Source: JAAZPT01 sp034180455
GTDB lineage: Bacteria > Bacillota > Clostridia > Christensenellales > Aristaeellaceae
Length of the DNA stretch: 64,000 bases
Reading direction: 5' to 3'
NCBI GenBank assembly: GCA_034180455.1
Contig: JAXFOG010000021.1
Location: forward strand, 124,001 to 188,000
Below are positions 40,440-49,742 of the stretch, one piece after another. The translations under genes were made by a program, and so were the position numbers. The notes below the pieces were generated by a model. That model ran no database searches, had not been told where the DNA came from, and saw only the letters and a list, made by a program, of their open reading frames with translations. Positions within the stretch are counted from its first letter, which is position 1; every line of letters begins with the position of its first letter.

Positions 40440-42680
40440 ATGGGAGAAAAATATCGTATAACTATGCTAACTCAAAGGCTTATAAGACTTGAGTACCAGG
40501 AAGATGGCATATTTTGTGATGAAAAAACTGCATGCGTTCAAAATCGTGATTTTGGAAATGTGGAATACGATTGCTACGAAAAAGATGGTTTTATTTTTTA
40601 CGAAACTCCATACTTGCTGTTAAAATACAACAAAAAAGAGTTCACAGCTAGTGGACTAAACATCACTCTAAAAACAAAGGCAAGTGATTGGCGCAGTGTG
40701 TGGTACTATGGCGACAAGCTGAACACACTTGGTGGCACTGCTAGAACGCTTGATTTTACTGATGGAGATGTAGATGTAGGCGATGGAATAATTTCTCGCT
40801 TTGGCTTTAGCGTGCTGGATGATAGCGATAGCTCTATAATAAAGAATGATCATATTTATCCTAGGGAGCATAAGGGCATAGACCTTTATTTCTTTGGCTA
40901 TGCAAGGGAATATAATCAAGCTATGAAGGATTATTATCATCTTACTGGCGATGTGCCAATGCTACCTAGATATGCACTTGGCAACTGGTGGAGTAGGTAT
41001 TATGAGTACACTCAGGAAGAGTATCTGCGCCTTATGGATAAGTTTGAAAATAAAAATGTGCCACTATCGGTCGCTGTAATAGATATGGACTGGCACTTGG
41101 TAAAGTCAGTACCTGAAAAATACGGAAGTGGTTGGACTGGATATACATGGAACAGAGAGCTTTTCCCCGATCCTGAAGGCTTTTTGAGCGACCTACACAA
41201 AAGGGGTCTTAAAACTACTCTTAATGTGCATCCAGCAAATGGATGTCAACCTTTTGAAGAAGCCTATGAGGATATGCGAAAAGCAATGAATGTTGAAGAG
41301 GGCAAGGCTGTCGAATTCGACTGTGCAGATCACAAGTTCATGGATGCCTACTTTAAATATTTACATCATCCATTAGAAAAAATGGGAGTGGACTTCTGGT
41401 GGATAGACTGGCAGCAAGGCACAGTGAGCAATGTTGAAGGTCTTGATCCATTGTTTGTGCTAAATCATGAGCATTATGAAGATATAAAGCGCAATGGTGA
41501 TAGAGCACTGATACTATCTAGATACTACGGGCCAGGAAGTCATAGGTATCCAGTAGGCTTTTCTGGAGACACTGCTATCACATGGAATTCTTTGGCAATA
41601 CAGCCAAAATTCACTGCACAGGCAAGCAATATAGGCTACACATGGTGGAGCCATGATATTGGTGGGCACTACAAGGGAGTATTTGAGCAAGAGCTATTTG
41701 TACGCTGGGTACAATTTGGAGTGTTCTCGCCAATAAACAGATTGCATAGCTCTAAGAATGAGTTTACAAGCAAAGAGCCTTGGCTATGTGATATGCAAAA
41801 CGAGCATATTATAAGCGAATTCCTAAGGCTAAGACATAGACTGATACCCTATACCTATACAGCAATGCGAGCAACTAGTGAAAATGGCGATGCTATATGC
41901 AAGCCAATATACTATGAATATCCCTACAATAATGAAGCCTACCTGAATCAAGACGAGTACTTTTTTGGCAGCGAGCTGCTTGTAGCACCTATTACTAGCA
42001 AAATGATAGAAAAGATACATGCTGGTATGCAGAATATATGGCTACCAGAGGGTACTTGGCTGGACTTCTTCACAGGAAAGCAGTATGAGGGTAACGGCTT
42101 TGTAGAGCTTTATAGAGGTATAGACAGCATACCCGTTCTTGCAAAAGCTGGCGCAATAGTGCCTATGACAAATGATATGCGTGTAGACAGAAATCCTGAA
42201 AGCATAGTGCTTAGGATATTCGCAGGCGCTGATGGCCATTTTGCAATGTATGAAGATGATGATAAGGCAAATGTTGAAAAGAAGCTGATAAGCAATTTCA
42301 ATATGGACTTTAAGAATGGCGAGTTAAGCATGGAGCTTGTGGGCGACAGCGATATCATTCCACAAAACAGAACATATACTTTGGAATTTGTAGGCTTTGA
42401 ACCATTTGAGGTAGATGGATTTGTGGTAAAGCGTGATGGCGTAGTGCAGAGTATAGAGCTTGATAAGCCTCAAAACATTAGATTAAGCCAAAGCAAGCTA
42501 CTTTGTGAAGATAGAGCGCAGCTATTATTTGATAGGCTATTTGTAAGTGATATAGATGTATATCTAAAGCAAGATATACACCATATATACATGACTCAAG
42601 AGCGCTCTAGCGCAATAAAGAGCATTTCAGCACTAGTAGATGATGAAAATGTTTTCAAATTCCTACTGGAAGTAATGTAA
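40440..42680 (+). CDS. GH31 alpha-glucosidase-family enzyme
   Basis: 746 residues, no signal peptide. The GH31 barrel is clear: RYALGNWWSRYYEYTQEEY, then PLSVAVIDMDWH, the nucleophile Asp323 in VDFWWIDWQQG and the acid/base Asp377 in VGFSGDTAITW. N-terminal beta domain (1-170) and C-terminal beta domains (about 560-746). The WIDWQQG variant marks a GH31 subgroup different from WxDMNE enzymes, so the preferred linkage or sugar is uncertain. It releases glucose from alpha-glucosides inside the cell. Monocistronic, with an own promoter and a shared terminator. Confidence 0.92.
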   Translation: MGEKYRITMLTQRLIRLEYQEDGIFCDEKTACVQNRDFGNVEYDCYEKDGFIFYETPYLLLKYNKKEFTASGLNITLKTKASDWRSVWYYGDKLNTLGGTARTLDFTDGDVDVGDGIISRFGFSVLDDSDSSIIKNDHIYPREHKGIDLYFFGYAREYNQAMKDYYHLTGDVPMLPRYALGNWWSRYYEYTQEEYLRLMDKFENKNVPLSVAVIDMDWHLVKSVPEKYGSGWTGYTWNRELFPDPEGFLSDLHKRGLKTTLNVHPANGCQPFEEAYEDMRKAMNVEEGKAVEFDCADHKFMDAYFKYLHHPLEKMGVDFWWIDWQQGTVSNVEGLDPLFVLNHEHYEDIKRNGDRALILSRYYGPGSHRYPVGFSGDTAITWNSLAIQPKFTAQASNIGYTWWSHDIGGHYKGVFEQELFVRWVQFGVFSPINRLHSSKNEFTSKEPWLCDMQNEHIISEFLRLRHRLIPYTYTAMRATSENGDAICKPIYYEYPYNNEAYLNQDEYFFGSELLVAPITSKMIEKIHAGMQNIWLPEGTWLDFFTGKQYEGNGFVELYRGIDSIPVLAKAGAIVPMTNDMRVDRNPESIVLRIFAGADGHFAMYEDDDKANVEKKLISNFNMDFKNGELSMELVGDSDIIPQNRTYTLEFVGFEPFEVDGFVVKRDGVVQSIELDKPQNIRLSQSKLLCEDRAQLLFDRLFVSDIDVYLKQDIHHIYMTQERSSAIKSISALVDDENVFKFLLEVM

Positions 42681-42684
42681 TAAA

Positions 42685-42710
42685 AAATACATACCCTAGG
42701 GTATGTATTT
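42685..42710. terminator. Bidirectional terminator between GH31 and hemolysin-III-like genes
   Basis: Perfect 12-bp stem AAATACATACCC / GGGTATGTATTT with a TA centre, T-rich on both sides (TTATTTTG on plus, TTTTATT on minus). It separates convergent genes. Confidence 0.88.
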
Positions 42711-43355
42711 TTATTTTGTAAGGTATATCATAATGCCACACATGTGCATTATGCTACCTAGTAGCACGAACACGTGCCATATAACGTGATTTAGCTTTAT
42801 ATTCTTTTTTACATAGAATATTGAGCCTATTGTATAAAATATGCCACCAGCTATTATCCATAAGAAGAATCTCATACCAGCCGCATCAACTATGTTCTTT
42901 GTGACAAACACAGCTACCCAGCCCATAGCTATATAGATTATTGTGTTGATGATCATGTTTTTGTTCATATTATTATGAAAAACGCTAGTAAGCACTATGC
43001 CTACTATCGCCATTGTCCACATTAGAGATATTGCCACTATGCGCAATGTGCCGTCAAGAGTCAGCATAATTATAGGCGTATATGTGCCAGCTATTGCAAG
43101 ATATATTGCCGAATGATCTAGCACTCGCAACACAGCCTTTGCCTTTTGATGCGTTATAGCATGATACAGCGTTGAAAATAAAAACATTAGTATATTGCCT
43201 GCGCCATATATACAGAACGATACCACCATAAGTGATGAATGCTGTCTTGCTCCCGCAATTATAAGCAACACAAGCACCACAATACTGGCTATTGTGCCAA
43301 GGCCATGAGTTATTGCATTAGCTATTTCTTCGCCAAGGGTGTATCTTTTTTCCAT
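42711..43355 (-). CDS. Hemolysin III/PAQR family membrane protein
   Basis: 214 residues, seven membrane spans. Family residues in EEIANAITHGLG, SAIYLAIAGTYTPI and the final His motif HVIWHVFVLLGSIMH supply the conserved metal-binding histidines of the CREST/PAQR group. Despite the name, members are membrane-integrity or lipid-related proteins of unclear function. Convergent with GH31, divergent from arsR. Confidence 0.92.
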   Translation of the reverse strand: MEKRYTLGEEIANAITHGLGTIASIVVLVLLIIAGARQHSSLMVVSFCIYGAGNILMFLFSTLYHAITHQKAKAVLRVLDHSAIYLAIAGTYTPIIMLTLDGTLRIVAISLMWTMAIVGIVLTSVFHNNMNKNMIINTIIYIAMGWVAVFVTKNIVDAAGMRFFLWIIAGGIFYTIGSIFYVKKNIKLNHVIWHVFVLLGSIMHMCGIMIYLTK

Positions 43356-43428
43356 AGTTCACCTTCTTTCTTTAAATGCTATTATAATCCAAGCTTTAAA
43401 TAAATAAAAGCTCGAGAGGAATAACATA

Positions 43429-43457
43429 TTGACAATTATCGATATAAGTTGTATCGT
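43429..43457 (+). promoter_or_regulatory. Promoter/operator region of arsR
   Basis: TTGACA at 43429-43434, 17-base spacer, TATCGT at 43452-43457. The direct repeats TATCGATATAA and TATCGTTTA around the -10 are candidate ArsR binding sites. Confidence 0.5.
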
Positions 43458-43487
43458 TTATTTATCAATACTTTAAGGCGGAAATTT

Positions 43488-43763
43488 ATGAATGATAATG
43501 ATGTAGCTCTAATATGCAAAGCACTATCTGATATCAACAGATTAAAGATACTGAAACTTATAGGTAGCAAAGAACTTTGTGCATGTAAGTTGCTGGAATT
43601 TTTACAAATAAATCAAAGCACACTATCCTACCATATGAAGTTATTAAGCGACTGCTATCTTGTAAATGTGAGAAAAGATGGGAAATGGTCGCATTACTCT
43701 TTAAATTCAAAGACGTTTGATGAATTTATAGCATATCTAGCTAAATCAACCCAAAACAAATAA
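43488..43763 (+). CDS. arsR: ArsR-family metal(loid)-responsive repressor
   Basis: 91 residues. Small winged helix (LKLIGSKELCACKLLEFLQI, QSTLSYHMKLLSDCYLVNVR). The metalloid-binding Cys-x-Cys is Cys31/Cys33 in ELCACKLL, as in arsenic-sensing ArsR. Start at 43488 after AAGGCGGA; an upstream in-frame ATG at 43449 would lie inside the promoter. It is the first gene of an operon with an arsenical permease and a thioredoxin-like protein, which fits self-repression relieved by As(III). Confidence 0.92.
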   Translation: MNDNDVALICKALSDINRLKILKLIGSKELCACKLLEFLQINQSTLSYHMKLLSDCYLVNVRKDGKWSHYSLNSKTFDEFIAYLAKSTQNK

Positions 43764-43781
43764 TTTACGAGAGAAAACATT

Positions 43782-44768
43782 ATGCAAAACTTATTTAAAA
43801 TGTTGTGGTTAAACAACTTGGCAGGCAAATTTTTGCAATTGCTAGGAATAGATACAGGCGAAAAAGTTGGCGCCAGCTTACAATTTTTTATATATGACAG
43901 TATAAAGATATCGCTGTTGCTTGTTATTCTTATATTCTGTATATCCTTTATACAGAGTTTCTTTCCTCCCGAAAGAACAAAGAAAATTCTAAGCCGTTTT
44001 GATGGAATATTTGGCAATATAATAGGTGCCTTACTTGGAACGGTTACTCCATTCTGCTCATGCTCAAGCATCCCGATATTTATGGGTTTTACTGCAGCTG
44101 GCGTACCTATTGGCATATCATTTTCTTTCTTGATATCTTCTCCAATGGTAGACCTAGGAAGTCTTGTGCTACTTATGAGCATTTTTGGAGCAAAAATTGC
44201 CTTGATATATGTTGTAGCAGGACTAATAATTGCAATTCTCGGTGGAGTGCTTATAGAAAAGTTAAATATGGAACGCTATGTAGAACCATTTGTTCTGAAC
44301 CTACGAGGTAAAAATGCTGATGACTCGCTTGAAGAAATGAAAATAAAAGATCGCTTGCATTTTGCAGTAGACCAAGTAGTATTCACTTTTAAAAAAGTAT
44401 TTCCATATATACTTATTGGCGTAGGTATCGGAGCAATTATTCATAATTGGGTGCCAGAAGAATTTATAAAAAATCTTTTGGGCAACAACAATCCCTTTGG
44501 TGTGATACTAGCAACGATCGTTGGCATTCCAATGTATGGTGACATTTTTGGAGCCATACCTGTTGCAGAAGCCTTGCTTGCAAAGGGAGCCCAGCTTGGG
44601 GTTGCGCTTTCTTTCATGATGGCAGTAACTACATTGAGCCTACCATCAATGATAATGCTAAAGCGAGTGCTTAAAGGTAGACTGTTATTGCTTTTTATAT
44701 CAATATGTATAGCTGGGATAATACTTGTAGGTTATTTATTCAATATACTAGAAATAATATTATTATAG
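43782..44768 (+). CDS. arsP: ArsP-like organoarsenical/arsenical permease
   Basis: 328 residues, about eight to ten membrane spans, DUF318/ArsP family. The pore motif TPFCSCSSIPIFMGFTAAGV carries Cys92 and Cys94, and a second related half includes GIPMYGDIFGAIPVAEALL. Known members export trivalent organoarsenicals. Here it sits 18 bases behind arsR and nine before a thioredoxin-like gene, an arrangement seen in arsenic-resistance operons. The exact arsenic species is unknown. Confidence 0.9.
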   Translation: MQNLFKMLWLNNLAGKFLQLLGIDTGEKVGASLQFFIYDSIKISLLLVILIFCISFIQSFFPPERTKKILSRFDGIFGNIIGALLGTVTPFCSCSSIPIFMGFTAAGVPIGISFSFLISSPMVDLGSLVLLMSIFGAKIALIYVVAGLIIAILGGVLIEKLNMERYVEPFVLNLRGKNADDSLEEMKIKDRLHFAVDQVVFTFKKVFPYILIGVGIGAIIHNWVPEEFIKNLLGNNNPFGVILATIVGIPMYGDIFGAIPVAEALLAKGAQLGVALSFMMAVTTLSLPSMIMLKRVLKGRLLLLFISICIAGIILVGYLFNILEIILL

Positions 44769-44777
44769 GAGGAAAAT

Positions 44778-45056
44778 ATGGGATTTTTTTCAAAAGAAAT
44801 AGAAAAAGAAAATGAAAATGCTAGACTAAAAGTACTAGGATCTGGCTGTGCAAACTGCAACAAACTAGAGCAAAACGCTAGGCAAGCAATTAGTGAACTC
44901 GATAAAAATATTGATATTGCTCATGTAAAGGATTTTGCAAAAATAGCTGAATATGGCGTAATGAGAACTCCTGCACTAGTGCTTGATGAAAAATTAATTT
45001 GCTCTGGCAGGGTGCTAAGTGTAGATGAAATTAAAGAACTTATAAAAGACGCATAA
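44778..45056 (+). CDS. Thioredoxin-like redox-active disulfide protein
   Basis: 92 residues. Single thioredoxin fold with the active site C24-A-N-C27 in GSGCANCNK and cis-Pro in MRTPALVLD. It belongs to the small TM0996/redox-active-disulfide-protein-2 type. Charged N-terminal start (SKEIEKENENARLK), no signal peptide. As the third gene of arsR-arsP it may reduce As or recycle permease cysteines (inference). Confidence 0.9.
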   Translation: MGFFSKEIEKENENARLKVLGSGCANCNKLEQNARQAISELDKNIDIAHVKDFAKIAEYGVMRTPALVLDEKLICSGRVLSVDEIKELIKDA

Positions 45057-45106
45057 AATTACTTATCTGTGTTTTGATATTATTGTATCAAAAAGGAGAT
45101 ATATTT

Positions 45107-45727
45107 ATGAATAAATTTAGAAAATGGCTATGTGTTTTAGCCATATTGATTGTAGTAAGCGTAGGCGCCTTGGGAGAAAATTCGTCTAAATTGTATTATC
45201 CCGAATACGAAGGTGTAATTTTAGGGGAAAAGACTGTATTTATTGACGATAATAATCAAACTCTGCAAGAATACATCAAATCGCTTGAGATTGAAGATGG
45301 AGCGCTGAGTCGCTTTATTTTGAAGGACCTAGATAACGATGGAGCAGATGAGCTTATATTGGAATACTCTGTTGCTCAATATCCTTACAGCTACTTTTTA
45401 TTGCATTGTGCTGATGAAAAAATATACATGTATGATTTAGGCTTGAGAAGCTTTAATTGTCTTAGAGCTGATGGCACTTTTGAATATGCCTCAAGTGCGA
45501 TGGATAATGGAATAGCGCGCGTTGACTTTACAAAAGCAGATACGATTATTGCTCCTATCGTATACAGTAAAGAAGGCACTAAAGACAACATAGTGTACTA
45601 TGAAGAAAACAATCAAATAAATCTTGCAAAATTTAATAGAATACTTGAGGCTCAATGGCAAAAGGATGAGCCTATATGGCTTGAATATAGTGAAAACAAC
45701 ATTTTGCAAATTTTAAGAAAAAAATAA
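45107..45727 (+). CDS. Secreted hypothetical protein with an FG-GAP-like Ca2+ loop
   Basis: 206 residues. Signal peptide at 1-23 (FRKWLCVLAILIVVSVGALG). The motif LKDLDNDGADELILE resembles VCBS/FG-GAP calcium-binding repeats; only one copy is seen. No anchor motif, so released or loosely held. Start chosen at the ATG with AAAAGGAGA upstream. Follows the arsenic operon by 50 bases but has its own upstream region, so co-transcription is doubtful. Function unknown. Confidence 0.65.
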   Translation: MNKFRKWLCVLAILIVVSVGALGENSSKLYYPEYEGVILGEKTVFIDDNNQTLQEYIKSLEIEDGALSRFILKDLDNDGADELILEYSVAQYPYSYFLLHCADEKIYMYDLGLRSFNCLRADGTFEYASSAMDNGIARVDFTKADTIIAPIVYSKEGTKDNIVYYEENNQINLAKFNRILEAQWQKDEPIWLEYSENNILQILRKK

Positions 45728-45821
45728 ACAATATTTATGAAAATATACAATAAAACTATTGACATATATTTTATATAGTGATAATATGTGTTTGTTATAT
45801 ATTTAACCCTTTTTACAATTC

Positions 45822-45858
45822 AAAACGGCGACGGAGTTACTCTGTCGCTGTTTTGCTT
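45822..45858 (+). terminator. Terminator of the secreted protein gene
   Basis: 15-bp stem AAAACGGCGACGGAG / CTCTGTCGCTGTTTT with a TTA loop, followed by GCTTTT. Two positions are G-U on the plus transcript but A-C on minus, so it favours plus-strand transcription. Confidence 0.75.
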
Positions 45859-47646
45859 TTAGTTGATATTAAATTTAAAAACTTTCATGTACTCGGTGCT
45901 ATCTACAAGTTTGAAATCTGTATTATAGCCCTTATTTTTAAGATTCTCTTTTAGCATAATGGGTAGAGTGTCATTTTGATCAAATTTCAGCGATAGAAAA
46001 TATACATTATCCTGCAGTAGAATAGAGCTATCATAATTATTGACCCCTATTTTATTCAGCTGCATATTATGTGCCGAGGAATGTACAGTTGTACCTCCCC
46101 ATGGCAAAATATGATCTAGTACCCTTTGTGGCTTTATCATTCGGCTATCTCCAGATAAGTTTGATCCAATAATGTAAATATTGTGCTCATGCTTAAAAGT
46201 ATAGTTCTCTATTTTTTCTCTTAACTCAGCGACTGTTTTAGCCTTTGGAATATCATCAGAATAGGTCCCTTGTATAGACTTTACCCCTGCATATACATAG
46301 GCAAACGGATTTATTAAGGCTAGCACTAGCAATATAGAGTAAAGCGCAGTTTTTAGCTTTATTCTGCTAAAGAAAAATACATATACTAGTGCAATAAGAG
46401 TTCCTATAAGATATCTTGAGCTTAAAAATGCATATACGCTTAATAGAGCGAACACTGCATCACCAATATATGTTAGCTTTCCATTAGAAGTTCTTTCTTT
46501 GTGTGGCAAATTATTAAATAAGGAAATAAGAACAACCGCGCATGGTAAGGCAATAGAAAGCATAGAGCGAGCAATTACTCTGTGTATCTGAGCGAGTTGT
46601 AACATGCAGGCAAACGCAAGTAGCATTGCAAGCAATGCTAGGTATATTCCACTGTTTTTATAGGGAATAGCATAGATCATAAAAGCAGCAAATGCTATGC
46701 TCATAAATAGCATTATGTGCATTATATTATAACTATCCTTGGCTCTCATAATAAGATGGGCTATGCTATCATTAAATGAAAATTTATTATAGTTTGAATA
46801 TTTGTTCATTTCAATAAAATCATCAGCAGTTATCCTTTCGTCCATAGAAAAATAGATTCTGGATAACTCATATAGGTTTTTATCCCAGCCTATGCTGTCC
46901 AGCATTGCTTGTTCTTCTTCAACGGTCTGATTTCGTACACCATAATCGTTATGTACATGTTGAGCATTGCGAAATTCAGCATATCCACTAGGCTCAATAT
47001 GGCCTTTGATAATTTCATCGCTTGCATATACACCAAATACAATAGCTAGCACAAGCACACCTTTTATAAGAAAATCCCATGTGATTTTTTTGTTATTTAA
47101 AAAGTGGAGATATATATAGCTTATTCCCCAAAAAGCGCAGACCACAAATCCGCTATGCATACGTATTGCAGTTGCCAGCGCAAGGCAAAGCATAGAGAGC
47201 CCCAGTTTTTTCTTATATAGCATATATATGGCTACTAACCCTATAAGAGTAGCTGAAGTGGTAAATGTTGGCAAGAATGTAAGATATATGCTTATAGGCA
47301 AGAAAAACATGAGCAATATTGATGGCAATATTTTTTCACGGCTGCAAAACATCTCATATATGGCAGAGTATAGCGCAATCTGACCTATTATATTGCATGA
47401 AATTATAAATATAGGAAACCATGGAATATAAACTAATCGGTATAAATTAGATATGACAAATCCCAAAAATACATGAAAAAAGCTTGTAACGGCATAAGGC
47501 TCTCCAGTAATATTGCCAGACAGCACATCCATAATATATACATCATCATTGGTTTCAAAAAGAGGATAGCCTAAACATAAAGCAATAATTAATATATAAA
47601 TTGGTATAAGTGTAAATAATAGCTTGTATATATTTTTTGATTTCAT
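45859..47646 (-). CDS. Polytopic membrane protein, GT-C-like (paralogue 2)
   Basis: 595 residues with about eleven membrane spans. The first loop has FETNDDVYIMDVLSGN, an Asp-Asp motif as in GT-C glycosyltransferases. A conserved HSSAHNMQLNK segment lies in the extracytoplasmic C-terminal part. It is a paralogue of the next gene; both share long stretches (IRM-SGFVVCAFWG-SYIYLHFL). Probably moves or polymerises a sugar on a lipid carrier, but no donor or acceptor can be read. Operon partner of 47654-49408 (7-base gap). Confidence 0.55.
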   Translation of the reverse strand: MKSKNIYKLLFTLIPIYILIIALCLGYPLFETNDDVYIMDVLSGNITGEPYAVTSFFHVFLGFVISNLYRLVYIPWFPIFIISCNIIGQIALYSAIYEMFCSREKILPSILLMFFLPISIYLTFLPTFTTSATLIGLVAIYMLYKKKLGLSMLCLALATAIRMHSGFVVCAFWGISYIYLHFLNNKKITWDFLIKGVLVLAIVFGVYASDEIIKGHIEPSGYAEFRNAQHVHNDYGVRNQTVEEEQAMLDSIGWDKNLYELSRIYFSMDERITADDFIEMNKYSNYNKFSFNDSIAHLIMRAKDSYNIMHIMLFMSIAFAAFMIYAIPYKNSGIYLALLAMLLAFACMLQLAQIHRVIARSMLSIALPCAVVLISLFNNLPHKERTSNGKLTYIGDAVFALLSVYAFLSSRYLIGTLIALVYVFFFSRIKLKTALYSILLVLALINPFAYVYAGVKSIQGTYSDDIPKAKTVAELREKIENYTFKHEHNIYIIGSNLSGDSRMIKPQRVLDHILPWGGTTVHSSAHNMQLNKIGVNNYDSSILLQDNVYFLSLKFDQNDTLPIMLKENLKNKGYNTDFKLVDSTEYMKVFKFNIN

Positions 47647-47653
47647 ATTTCAC

Positions 47654-49408
47654 CTATTTAAATTTATATATACCCATATAATCGGCACCGTCTATATACT
47701 CATAGCTGTTTTCATAGCCCTTGGCAGAAAGTGCAGCGTGCAATAGTTCTACTCTCTCGGGCATTGACGTTATAAAATACACATTAGGCTGGAGCAGTAT
47801 TTTCATATCAAATTCTGTAAGTCCTGCCTTTTCCATCTGTATATTAAATGCAGATGAATGGACATTGGTGCTACCCCATGCAAACATATTGTTGTACTTT
47901 ATTCTATCCTTCATCATTACACCGTCTTCGCCCATATCAAGTGACAGCACAAATATATTCTGAGGATTGTATATGCAGTAGTCTTCTACATCTCGCCTTT
48001 GCTCAGTAAATATCTTACATTCATATTTTTCCTTTGCAATAAGCTTTTCATTATCATCATAGGCTATGTATCCACAGCTTACTCCAAATGCTAAGGCAAG
48101 TAGAATCGCAAGATTTCTCTTGAAATTGATACGGAATGCAAAATAAATTGAACCTATTATTACAGCTTCTGTAAATTTACCAAGCAGAGCAAGTGCTATT
48201 AGCGCCACAAGCATAGCAATATCTATATAGTTCGCCTTGCTTTCTTTTGGTTCATAAGTAAACTCAACAAATAGCATAATTACTGCCATTATCACTGGCA
48301 AAACAATAGCAAGCGCAGATGTGAATATTATCCTGCCAAGCATTGCAAGATATATCGCTCCTAGCAAATATACAAAAAGCAGAGCTATACCAAGCCAAAA
48401 GCTACGCTTGCGCGCGAGTATAGACTGTACTATATATACCAGCAAAAATAATATTGGAAATGCTATCAGATGTATCAAAAACAGCTGATACTCTGCAATA
48501 TATTTTAAGTATTCGCTAACACCATCAATATCGTAATTTTTTGCCCTATTGTAAGCATTGAATACCTTGTAGGAATCGGCAGTGATCCTATCGTCAAATG
48601 AGAAATAAGTTTTGCTAAGTTCATATAACTCATTATCCCATCCAGCAGCAGCTATTGTTTTAGTAAGTTCCTCATCACTTAGTTGTTTTTTGGCAAAATC
48701 ATTATAGTTGCTTTGCTCTATTCTAAATTCTCTATAACCCTTTGGCTCAACCTGAGCCTTTATAAGCTCATCACTTGCATAGACTCCAAATACAAGCACT
48801 ATCACAAGTAGACCTTTTATAAAAAAATCCCAAGTGAATTTTTTGTTATTTAAAAAGTGAAGGTATATATAGCTTAATCCCCAAAATGCACATACCACAA
48901 AGCCACTCTGCATGCGTATTGCAGTTGCTAGCGCAAGGCACACAAGAGAAAGCACTCTTTTATCTTTATATAGAAGATATATGCTTACAACGCCTATAAG
49001 TGTGGCAGAAGTGGTGTAGGACGGCAAAAAGCAAAGATATGAGCTTATTGGTAGCATAAATATAAGCACAAATAGCTTAATTCCAGCATGAACATTCTTC
49101 TTTTGAAGTAAGTCATACAAGCCTGCATAAATAGTCATCTGACCAATAAGGTTGCAGGCTATAATGAATATAGGGAACCATGGGAAATATGCAAGCCTAT
49201 ACAATGAGGATATAATAAATCCCAAAAACACGTGAAAATAGCTTGTAACAGCGTATGGTTCTCCTATAATATTGCCAGATAGCACATCCATAAGATAGAC
49301 ATCATCGTTTGTTTCAAACAATGGATACCCTGTGCATAGAGCAATTATAAATATGTAAATTGGTATAAGGATAAATATGATCTTCCTTAATTTTTTATAT
49401 ATACTCAC
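47654..49408 (-). CDS. Polytopic membrane protein, GT-C-like (paralogue 1)
   Basis: 584 residues, about eleven membrane spans. It starts with GTG at 49408 after GAGGT. The same FETNDDVYLMDVLSGN motif in the first loop and an HSSAFNIQMEK segment near residue 530. C-terminal ends of both paralogues finish with a short alpha/beta extracellular part (VYFITSM..., ADYMGIYKFK). It is upstream in the two-gene operon, so gene duplication in place is likely. Function inferred only as GT-C-like. Confidence 0.55.
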   Translation of the reverse strand: MSIYKKLRKIIFILIPIYIFIIALCTGYPLFETNDDVYLMDVLSGNIIGEPYAVTSYFHVFLGFIISSLYRLAYFPWFPIFIIACNLIGQMTIYAGLYDLLQKKNVHAGIKLFVLIFMLPISSYLCFLPSYTTSATLIGVVSIYLLYKDKRVLSLVCLALATAIRMQSGFVVCAFWGLSYIYLHFLNNKKFTWDFFIKGLLVIVLVFGVYASDELIKAQVEPKGYREFRIEQSNYNDFAKKQLSDEELTKTIAAAGWDNELYELSKTYFSFDDRITADSYKVFNAYNRAKNYDIDGVSEYLKYIAEYQLFLIHLIAFPILFLLVYIVQSILARKRSFWLGIALLFVYLLGAIYLAMLGRIIFTSALAIVLPVIMAVIMLFVEFTYEPKESKANYIDIAMLVALIALALLGKFTEAVIIGSIYFAFRINFKRNLAILLALAFGVSCGYIAYDDNEKLIAKEKYECKIFTEQRRDVEDYCIYNPQNIFVLSLDMGEDGVMMKDRIKYNNMFAWGSTNVHSSAFNIQMEKAGLTEFDMKILLQPNVYFITSMPERVELLHAALSAKGYENSYEYIDGADYMGIYKFK

Positions 49409-49498
49409 GCTATTACCTCATAAAATTGTTGATATAATTTATTATCAGCTAATATATTAGCATTATTAAATTAAAAGAGCAATAAGGCATTTTTATAA

Positions 49499-49527
49499 TT
49501 GACACATAGCTGTATCTATGATATTCT
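49499..49527 (+). promoter_or_regulatory. Promoter of a candidate small RNA
   Basis: TTGACA at 49499-49504, 17-base spacer, TATTCT at 49522-49527, pointing into a 90-base segment that ends in a terminator. A 14-base perfect palindrome GCTAATATATTAGC sits upstream at 49448-49461. Confidence 0.5.
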
Positions 49528-49533
49528 TTTGTC

Positions 49534-49623
49534 AATTGAATAAGGAATTATTCAAGAATATTCTCCCTTGTCTCTTTTTTATTTCATAATGAACGTCCAC
49601 TGCTAAGCTGGTGGATGTTTTTT
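49534..49623 (+). ncRNA. Candidate 90-base small RNA
   Basis: Predicted from promoter at 49499 to a terminator hairpin AACGTCCAC / GTGGATGTT (49592-49619, one G-U) plus T residues. It contains no plausible ORF. The flanking genes are both on the minus strand, so it is not a leader of either. The remainder of the 49409-49742 gap holds nothing recognised. Confidence 0.35.
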
Positions 49624-49742
49624 GTATAAACACAATCGGCGCACTATAAAGACATTTGCAAAATTCTATAGTAAGGCACTTTTTGTGTAGCCTTTTAATT
49701 TTGAATATGCTATTACATGAAAATAAATTAAAAAACTGCTAA

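Noticed and set aside
49534..49623. 6S RNA or known riboswitch at this place (next to the 5-formyl-THF cyclo-ligase gene as in proteobacteria)
   Set aside because: Only 90 bases and no recognisable 6S bulge or riboswitch motif; kept as an unclassified candidate.
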